NCBI GenBank assembly: GCA_041602815.1 | Contig: JBFIFO010000016.1 | Span: 1-38,131, forward strand | Origin: GCA-020356105 sp041602815 | GTDB lineage: Bacteria > Pseudomonadota > Alphaproteobacteria > UBA8366 > JADFVY01 | DNA: 38,131 nucleotides | Direction: 5' to 3' | Part shown: piece by piece, positions 33,396 to 38,131 of the stretch | Position numbering within the stretch: the first letter of the stretch is position 1 | Layout: each line of letters begins with the position of its first letter | Program-made: the position numbers and the translations under genes | The notes under the pieces: generated by a model | The model's input: only the letters and a program-made list of their open reading frames with translations | Databases searched by the model: none | Told to the model about the DNA's origin: nothing

Positions 33396-33423
33396 GGAAG
33401 CCCGCGGCAAGCTGCGGGCTTCC
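33396..33423. terminator. Bidirectional terminator hairpin between convergent binding-protein and livM genes
   Basis: GGAAGCCCGC (33396-33405) and GCGGGCTTCC (33414-33423) form a perfect 10-bp stem with an 8-nt loop. It lies 28 bases after the binding-protein stop and 5 bases after the livM stop on the other strand, the expected place for a shared terminator. Confidence 0.75.
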
Positions 33424-33428
33424 GTCGC

Positions 33429-34427
33429 TCAGGCATCTTCCGGCGGCGCCTTCGATGAACCGCCGGTTCCATTGCGTCGACGCCCGTCGGCCCGGGCCAC
33501 GAAATGGGATTCCGGCAGCAGGCCCTGCGGCCGGATCAGCAGGATGACCTCCAACAACAGTCCGACCAGCAGCATGCGCACGGTTGCGGCACGGGTCAGG
33601 AACTCGGGCGGCGCGAACCGGTTGGTCAGGTATTCGGTTCCGGCCCAGATCGTCCATATGGCGAGTGCGCCCAGCAGGGCTCCGCGGTTGTTGCCGCTGC
33701 CGCCGGCGATCAGCATCACCCAGATCAGGAAAGTGGTGTACATCGGATCGAAAGCTTCCGGACTGACGAAACCGAAGAAATGGGCATAGAGGCCGCCGCC
33801 GAGACCCATGATCGCCGAGCCCAGCACGAAGCTTTCGAGACGGAAACGTACGATGTCCTTGCCCGCCGCCATGACCGCGACCTCGCGTTCACGGATCGCC
33901 CGCATGACCCGCCCCCAAGGCGACTGACGACCGCGTTCCAATGCAGCGTAGACGAGCACGATCGCCAGGGCGACGACGAGCAGGTTGGTCACGCCGGTCG
34001 GGTCGTCGAACCAACCGGCAAACGGGCGGGGAATGCCGGCGATGCCCCGCACGCCGTTGGTCAGCCACTCCTCGTTCTTGAGGACGAGACGGATGATCTC
34101 GGCTATGCCGATGGTGGCGATCGCAAGGTAGTCCTCTCGCAGCTTGAGGGTGATAAGCCCGATCAGCAGAGCGATGACGCCGCTCAGGATGACGCCCGCA
34201 GCAAGGCCCGCCGCCATCGGCAGGCCGAACCCGCCGACATGGACGCCGCTGCCCGGAGTCGTCAGGATGGCGCTGGTATAGGCGCCAATGGCGAAGAACC
34301 CCGCGATTCCGATGTTGAAAAGTCCGGTCATGCCCCACTGGACGTTGAGGCCGAGTGCCAGGATCCCGTAAATGCCGACGAGGGTCAGGAAGAACACGGC
34401 GAAGGTGAACAGCTCGAACAGGTCCAT
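33429..34427 (-). CDS. livM: Branched-chain amino acid-type ABC transporter permease, LivM-like (second system)
   Basis: The protein has 332 residues with about nine to ten hydrophobic segments. It shows LGLNVQWGMTGLFNIGIAGFFAIGAY near the N-terminus, LREDYLAIATIGIAEIIRLVLKNE, the coupling region SPWGRVMRAIREREVAVMAAGKD, and a polar C-terminal tail after the last helix (VARADGRRRNGTGGSS). The ATG has AGGA eight bases upstream. It is the last gene of the G-F-H-M unit and ends next to the shared terminator. Confidence 0.92.
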   Translation of the reverse strand: MDLFELFTFAVFFLTLVGIYGILALGLNVQWGMTGLFNIGIAGFFAIGAYTSAILTTPGSGVHVGGFGLPMAAGLAAGVILSGVIALLIGLITLKLREDYLAIATIGIAEIIRLVLKNEEWLTNGVRGIAGIPRPFAGWFDDPTGVTNLLVVALAIVLVYAALERGRQSPWGRVMRAIREREVAVMAAGKDIVRFRLESFVLGSAIMGLGGGLYAHFFGFVSPEAFDPMYTTFLIWVMLIAGGSGNNRGALLGALAIWTIWAGTEYLTNRFAPPEFLTRAATVRMLLVGLLLEVILLIRPQGLLPESHFVARADGRRRNGTGGSSKAPPEDA

Positions 34428-34436
34428 TGCGAGGTC

Positions 34437-35300
34437 CTACCGCGGGGTTCCGAAAAGCCCGGTCGGCCGCACCAGCAGCATGGCCACCATGAGGGCAAAC
34501 GCGACCGCCGGCTTGTAGACCGGCGGAAAGATCATGGTCGAGAGCTCGGAGGCGACCCCCACCACCATGCCGCCGATGATGGCGCCATAGGGCTTGCCGA
34601 TGCCGCCGAGGATGGTGGCCGCGAATACAGGCAGCAGGATGTGCCAGCCCATCGTCGGCTGCAGCCTTGTGTCCATGCCGAGGAATATGCCCGCCGCGAC
34701 CGCCAGCCCGGCGCCAATGACCCAGGTCCAGATGACCACCTGTTCGGTATCGATGCCGACGACCCGCGCCAGGTCCGGATTGTCCGCCATCGCGCGCATC
34801 GCCTTTCCCGTGCGGGTCCGCGTCAGGAACAGATGCAGAAGCACGACCAGGACGCCCGTGCCGATCAGAATCTGCAGCTGGCTGGGCTTGAGCCGTATGT
34901 CCAGCACCCGCATCGGCATCTGAAGCTCCTGGGTATAGACCTGCGTGTCCGGCCCCCAGACGAGCTGGACCAGGCTCCTGAGGATCAGGGCGACGCCGAC
35001 CGACGCGATCAGCAGGATCACCGGCGCGGTCCGACGCAGCCTGCGGTACAGCGCCTGGTCGATGAGTACCGCAAGGGCAATACCGCCGGCGAGCGCCAGG
35101 CCGAACGCCGCCCACATCGGCAGGCCCAGCCCGGCGACCCCGGCCAGCGCCAGATAGGCGCCGACGGTCATCACGTCGCCATGCGCGAAATGGGCAAAGC
35201 GAAGGATACCGTAGAGCAGCGACAGGCCGATCGCGCCCAGCGCGATGATGCTGCCGAGCACAATCCCGTAGACCGTGAGCTGGGAAATCTCAAGCAGCAT
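34437..35300 (-). CDS. livH: Branched-chain amino acid-type ABC transporter permease, LivH-like (second system)
   Basis: From the ATG at 35300 the protein has 287 residues. The frame is open further upstream, but those codons overlap livF and do not match the family. Marks are YGIVLGSIIALGAIGLSLLYGILRFAHFAHGD at the N-terminus, RTRTGKAMRAMADNPDLARVVGID as the coupling helix, and GGIGKPYGAIIGGMVVGVASELS near the end. It pairs with the LivM encoded nine bases downstream. Confidence 0.92.
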   Translation of the reverse strand: MLLEISQLTVYGIVLGSIIALGAIGLSLLYGILRFAHFAHGDVMTVGAYLALAGVAGLGLPMWAAFGLALAGGIALAVLIDQALYRRLRRTAPVILLIASVGVALILRSLVQLVWGPDTQVYTQELQMPMRVLDIRLKPSQLQILIGTGVLVVLLHLFLTRTRTGKAMRAMADNPDLARVVGIDTEQVVIWTWVIGAGLAVAAGIFLGMDTRLQPTMGWHILLPVFAATILGGIGKPYGAIIGGMVVGVASELSTMIFPPVYKPAVAFALMVAMLLVRPTGLFGTPR

Positions 35301-35307
35301 GGTCCCA

Positions 35308-36012
35308 CTACCCGCCCAGGAACATTTCGGCGACCTCACGGTTGGCGAGGAGGTTGGCGCCGGTATCCCCGAACCGGTTCGCACCCAGAACCAGCACGTA
35401 GCCACGGTGGGCGAAACCCAAAGCCTGCTTCGCGTTCTGCTCGACCATCAGGATGCTGACGCCTGCGGCGTTGATCTCCACGATCTTCTCGAAGATGAGA
35501 TCGGTAAAGGCCGGCGACAGTCCGGCCGTCGGCTCATCGAGCAGCAGCAGTTTGGGTTCCAGCATCAACGCCCGACCCATGGCCACCATCTGCCGCTGGC
35601 CGCCCGACAATGCCCCGGTACGGGTGTTCCGCTTCTCCTTCAGCGGCGGAAAAAGATCATAGACGCGCTCGAGCTGCGCCGTGAAGTCGTCGCGCCGGAT
35701 GAACGCGCCCATCTCCAGGTTCTCGTGCACCGTCATCGACGCGAACACGTTCTTCTCTTGCGGCACGTAGGAAATGCCGAGGCGGGCCAGCCGGTCGGAC
35801 CGATAACGTGTGATATCGACTCCGTCGAAGACGAGAGACCCTTCCCGGACATCGACCAGTCCGAACACCGCCTTCATCGCGGTCGACTTGCCGGCGCCGT
35901 TGGGGCCGACGATGACCACGATCTCCCCGCTCTCGACGTGGAGGTCGACACCGTTCAGGATGTCGGCCCCGCCGTAGCCGCCGCGGATACCGGTCAGCGC
36001 CAGGAGGCTCAT
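35308..36012 (-). CDS. livF: Branched-chain amino acid-type ABC transporter ATPase, LivF-like (second system)
   Basis: The protein has 234 residues, the usual LivF length, with no N-terminal extension. Walker A GPNGAGKS lies at 36-43, signature LSGGQRQMVAMGRAL, Walker B LLLLDEPTAGLSP, switch VEQNAKQAL, and the ending EVAEMFLGG. The ATG overlaps the livG stop as ATGA, so the two ATPases are translated together. Confidence 0.93.
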   Translation of the reverse strand: MSLLALTGIRGGYGGADILNGVDLHVESGEIVVIVGPNGAGKSTAMKAVFGLVDVREGSLVFDGVDITRYRSDRLARLGISYVPQEKNVFASMTVHENLEMGAFIRRDDFTAQLERVYDLFPPLKEKRNTRTGALSGGQRQMVAMGRALMLEPKLLLLDEPTAGLSPAFTDLIFEKIVEINAAGVSILMVEQNAKQALGFAHRGYVLVLGANRFGDTGANLLANREVAEMFLGG

Positions 36013-36878
36013 GCGCCTGCCTCGCGCGTTTCGCGGGCGCCTCCGAAATACGCGTCGATCACGCGCTGGTCGCGCCGCACCGCCTCCATGCTGCCCTGCG
36101 TGAGAACCGTACCCTCGGCCATCACGATCACCGGGTCGCACAGGGCGGCGATCAGGTCCATGTCGTGCTCGATGATGCAGAACGTATAGCCGCGCTCCGC
36201 ATTCAGGCGGCGGATGTCGGCGACCAGCCGGGCCATCAGGGTCGGGTTGACCCCGGCCCCCGGCTCGTCCAGCAGCACCAGTCGGGCATCGGTCATCATC
36301 GTACGCCCGAGCTCGAGAAGCTTCTTCTGCCCGCCCGACAGGTTGCCCGCGAACTCGTCGCGGACATGGTCGAGCTGCAGGAATTCGAGCACCTCCTCCG
36401 CCCGGTCGCGGATTCGCCGCTCCTCGCCGCACACGCGCCGCCAGTGGAACCATGACGAAACGATGCTCTCGCCGGATCGATCTCCCGGCACCAGCATGAG
36501 GTTGTCGAGCACGGTCAGCCGTTCGAACTCGTGCGGGATCTGGAACGTGCGCACGAGACCGCGCCGGAACAGCAGGTGCGGCGCCAGTCCGGTCACATCG
36601 TCGCCATCGAGCAGGATCCGCCCCGCGTTCGGCCTGATGAAGCCCGCGATGATGTTGAACAGCGTCGTCTTGCCGGCGCCGTTCGGCCCGATCAGCCCGG
36701 TGATCGTGCCACGGCCAACATCGAAACCGCATTCGTCGACGGCTCGCACCCCGCCGAAGTGCTTGCCGACGCTCCGGATCGACAGGATCGCGCCCGTTTC
36801 GGCCTCCGCGCGCGGACCAATGGTGCTTTCTGACGATGACAAGCCGAGCCGCCCTGCACTGTTAGTATATCCGCACAC
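36009..36878 (-). CDS. livG: Branched-chain amino acid-type ABC transporter ATPase, LivG-like (second system)
   Basis: The protein has up to 289 residues with Walker A GPNGAGKT (64-71), signature LSGGQKKLLELGRTM, Walker B LVLLDEPGAGVNP, the LivG switch IIEHDMDLIAALCD, and DQRVIDAYFGGA at the end. The start is uncertain: GTG at 36878 gives a 30-residue lead-in unlike the family, and a TTG at 36842 with AGGGCGG nearby is an alternative. It is the first gene of the G-F-H-M unit. Confidence 0.9.
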   Translation of the reverse strand: MCGYTNSAGRLGLSSSESTIGPRAEAETGAILSIRSVGKHFGGVRAVDECGFDVGRGTITGLIGPNGAGKTTLFNIIAGFIRPNAGRILLDGDDVTGLAPHLLFRRGLVRTFQIPHEFERLTVLDNLMLVPGDRSGESIVSSWFHWRRVCGEERRIRDRAEEVLEFLQLDHVRDEFAGNLSGGQKKLLELGRTMMTDARLVLLDEPGAGVNPTLMARLVADIRRLNAERGYTFCIIEHDMDLIAALCDPVIVMAEGTVLTQGSMEAVRRDQRVIDAYFGGARETREAGA

Positions 36879-37350
36879 AAGCGCCGCACCGGGAATTGCG
36901 CGCGCCGGTCAATACGGATGGTGGCGCACTCCTAGGGATAAAGCACGCAGGAATCAAGGTGCATGTCCCGGCCCGACCGACACGGCATTCATCAGCGCAA
37001 TTTTGTGACCGCGTGACAAGAATTTACGCCATGACAAGCAAAAACAAAGTTACGTTAGTTGTATACTTTACTTTCTTCAAATATACTTCGCATTATGCAA
37101 ATAAAAATGCAACATAATGCTATTTAGAGAATTCTTAACATTTAGATGGTATTCGAGGGAAGTATCGCGGCCATCTAACCGACGCGTGCCTTGAATGGCG
37201 CAGCTGCGATGATTTGGCGCGATGATTAGGTCGGCCGGATCACCGTCCGACTCGAGTTCATTGACGGTGTAGACATTGAACGAGCGCGGCAGTACCCCTG
37301 AGCACGAGAATTCGGGCAGCTTTCCAGACCTAGCTGCCGTCACTTCCGTC
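36879..37350. promoter_or_regulatory. Long AT-rich intergenic region with inverted repeats, divergent between livG and the DUF4402 gene
   Basis: These 472 bases contain a block (about 37010-37165) markedly richer in A and T than the rest of the window. It holds a perfect inverted repeat GCATTATG/CATAATGC with a 15-nt spacer (37090-37120) and an imperfect dyad TTGTGAC-CGC-GTGACAA (37003-37019). There is also a GTATA/TATAC pair just before 37090. This looks like a regulated promoter region for the DUF4402 gene, livG or both. I see no coding region in the AT-rich block. The TTG-started frame from 37276 is an N-terminal extension I do not favour. Confidence 0.5.
37090..37120. repeat. Perfect 8-bp inverted repeat in AT-rich region
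   Basis: GCATTATG (37090-37097) and CATAATGC (37113-37120) are exact reverse complements separated by 15 nt, and the 6-mer ATGCAA occurs twice inside. The spacing is compatible with a regulator binding two sites or with a hairpin. Confidence 0.55.
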
Positions 37351-37845
37351 ATGCGTCAAGTATGGCCGCGCCGCTTGGCGGCGGGTTTGATCGCCGTTGC
37401 GGTGGTCCTGATCGCAACACTGACGGTGGCCTCTCGGACTGAGGTACTTGGCGCCCCCATTGCCATAAATAGCGTACTGGGCCTGGAATTTGGAACGCTG
37501 GGCGGCGACGCGACGATAGCCGGAACCGCTACGATCGATCCCGCGACGAACGCCAAGACCGTGAGTGGCGGGGTCTCGGATTTCGGGGGTGCGCACAGGC
37601 GCGCCTCGTTCCTGGTGACAGGAGACCCCAACGTTGCGTTCACGGTGATCCTGCCTTCGTCGGTGACCGTGACGTCCGGGCCCAATACGATGACGCTCAA
37701 CGCATTCTCTTCGAGTCCGTCGGGCGTCGGCACTTTGAATGGTTTGGGTTTCAGTATCCTCTACGTCGGCGCAACGCTGCAGGTAGGGGCCAGCCAGCCG
37801 GCGGGGGCGTACAGCGGCGCGTTCACGGTGGTCGTCAATTACTGA
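37351..37845 (+). CDS. DUF4402 family exported protein
   Basis: From the ATG at 37351 the protein has 164 residues. A signal peptide is visible (RQVWPRR followed by LAAGLIAVAVVLIATLTVA). The mature domain follows the DUF4402 pattern closely: LEFGTL, TIDPATNAKTVSGGV, a SFLVTGDP block, ILPSSVTVTSGPNTMTLNAF, then YVGATLQVG and the end AGAYSGAFTVVVNY. These beta-rich proteins are secreted and often lie near chaperone-usher pilus genes; their function is not settled. A TTG start at 37276 would put 25 polar residues before the signal peptide. No clear ribosome-binding site marks either start. A second probable family member begins at 38012. Confidence 0.85.
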   Translation: MRQVWPRRLAAGLIAVAVVLIATLTVASRTEVLGAPIAINSVLGLEFGTLGGDATIAGTATIDPATNAKTVSGGVSDFGGAHRRASFLVTGDPNVAFTVILPSSVTVTSGPNTMTLNAFSSSPSGVGTLNGLGFSILYVGATLQVGASQPAGAYSGAFTVVVNY

Positions 37846-37889
37846 GAAAGCCTGTCCTAAGATACTGAATTGATACGACTAATTGTCTC

Positions 37890-37905
37890 TGGCACGAATT
37901 TTGCT
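37890..37905 (+). promoter_or_regulatory. Sigma-54 (RpoN) promoter, exact consensus match
   Basis: TGGCACGAATTTTGCT fits the -24/-12 consensus TGGCACG-N4-TTGCW at every fixed position, with GG (37891-37892) and GC (37903-37904) ten bases apart. Transcription would begin near 37916 and give a leader of about 95 bases before the gene at 38012. No enhancer site could be recognised. Confidence 0.8.
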
Positions 37906-37920
37906 GAAAAAACCATGACC

Positions 37921-37938
37921 ATCATCCATTCGGATGGT
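37921..37938 (+). other. Small hairpin in the leader downstream of the sigma-54 promoter
   Basis: CATCC-ATTC-GGATG (37923-37936), extended by one G-T wobble and one A-T pair, forms a short stem-loop just after the expected transcription start. It could protect the 5' end of the message; it may also be incidental. Confidence 0.3.
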
Positions 37939-38011
37939 CGGAGTTCGAACCAGCAAGGCCAAAAGACTGGCGAGCTGGATTGGAACGAAACAGCATTAAC
38001 GGAGACAAGTC

Positions 38012-38131
38012 ATGAAGTTTGGTAAGAGCATTGGCATAGTGGCCGCCGGTTTGACGGCGATCGGGATGGCCGGCTTCGCGTCGAGCGGCGCGCAGGCGGC
38101 CAGCGACACCGGCACGGCGAACGCGACCATC
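38012..38131 (+). CDS. Exported protein, probable second DUF4402 member, cut by the right edge
   Basis: Forty codons are visible. The ATG has GGAG eight bases upstream (GGAGACAAGTC). A signal peptide is clear: MKFGKSIGIVAAGLTAIGMA, then an alanine-rich cleavage region SGAQA-ASDTG. The following TGTANATI matches how mature DUF4402 proteins commonly begin. With the DUF4402 gene just upstream this is probably a tandem relative, but the diagnostic part lies outside the window. It is the gene served by the sigma-54 promoter. Confidence 0.7.
   Translation, partial: MKFGKSIGIVAAGLTAIGMAGFASSGAQAASDTGTANATI

Noticed and set aside
33504..35459. 651-residue plus-strand open frame
   Set aside because: It is antisense to livM and livH of the second system and consists mostly of D, R, H and Q, without any recognisable domain.
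37941..37953. GTTCGAACC, resembling a tRNA T-loop
   Set aside because: The flanking bases do not form the 5-bp T stem, and no anticodon arm or acceptor stem can be drawn around it.

Overview
The window is GC-rich DNA, densely packed with short gene overlaps. It most resembles an alphaproteobacterium of the Rhodospirillales type, judging from the two LIV-type ABC transporters, the cox accessory operon, the rhizobial-type choline-sulfatase, the 17-kDa-antigen-like domains and the DUF4402 proteins. No rRNA, tRNA, CRISPR array or insertion sequence was found by reading.

Layout. 0-5 kb: a 48-codon scrap of an error-prone DNA polymerase (DnaE2 type) at the left edge abuts the 3' end of a large periplasmic alpha-2-macroglobulin gene (minus strand). 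5.3-10.6 kb: a plus-strand operon joined almost entirely by ATGA overlaps encodes a MoxR/CoxD ATPase, a CoxE-like VWA protein, the two halves of an XdhC/CoxF-type factor, a fused molybdopterin-binding/MocA-like cytidylyltransferase and a SufU-like Fe-S scaffold. This is a maturation set for molybdenum hydroxylases without any structural subunit in view. It is followed by choline-sulfatase (betC). 12.2-14.7 kb: three tandem paralogous membrane-anchored alpha/beta hydrolases (minus). 14.7-19.2 kb: an RND efflux pump and its adaptor (minus). 19.3-20.3 kb: a lipoprotein with a poly-proline linker and a SPOR-like domain.

20.5-25.4 kb: a complete LIV-type ABC importer (binding protein, H, M, G, F; minus strand), divergent from an enoyl-CoA hydratase and an acyl-CoA dehydrogenase (plus). 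Together these suggest import and CoA-dependent breakdown of an organic or amino acid. 32.2-36.9 kb: a second LIV-type system, with the binding protein on the plus strand converging on G-F-H-M on the minus strand across a strong hairpin.

27.6-31.9 kb is the most unusual part. An ECF sigma factor, a membrane anti-sigma factor with a 17-kDa-antigen-like periplasmic tail and a lipoprotein ending in the same tail form one minus-strand unit. Divergent from it are two small exported proteins that share a C-terminal module I do not recognise. The sigma gene and the first exported gene are each preceded by the same promoter-like element (GGAATA, 14 nt, TCGTTA), and a close variant precedes the second exported gene. 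I read this as a self-regulated envelope-stress regulon. The lipoprotein also shares its main domain with the SPOR lipoprotein 8 kb away.

36.9-38.1 kb: an AT-rich intergenic stretch with inverted repeats, a DUF4402 protein, an exact match to the sigma-54 promoter consensus, and the start of a second exported protein that runs off the right edge.
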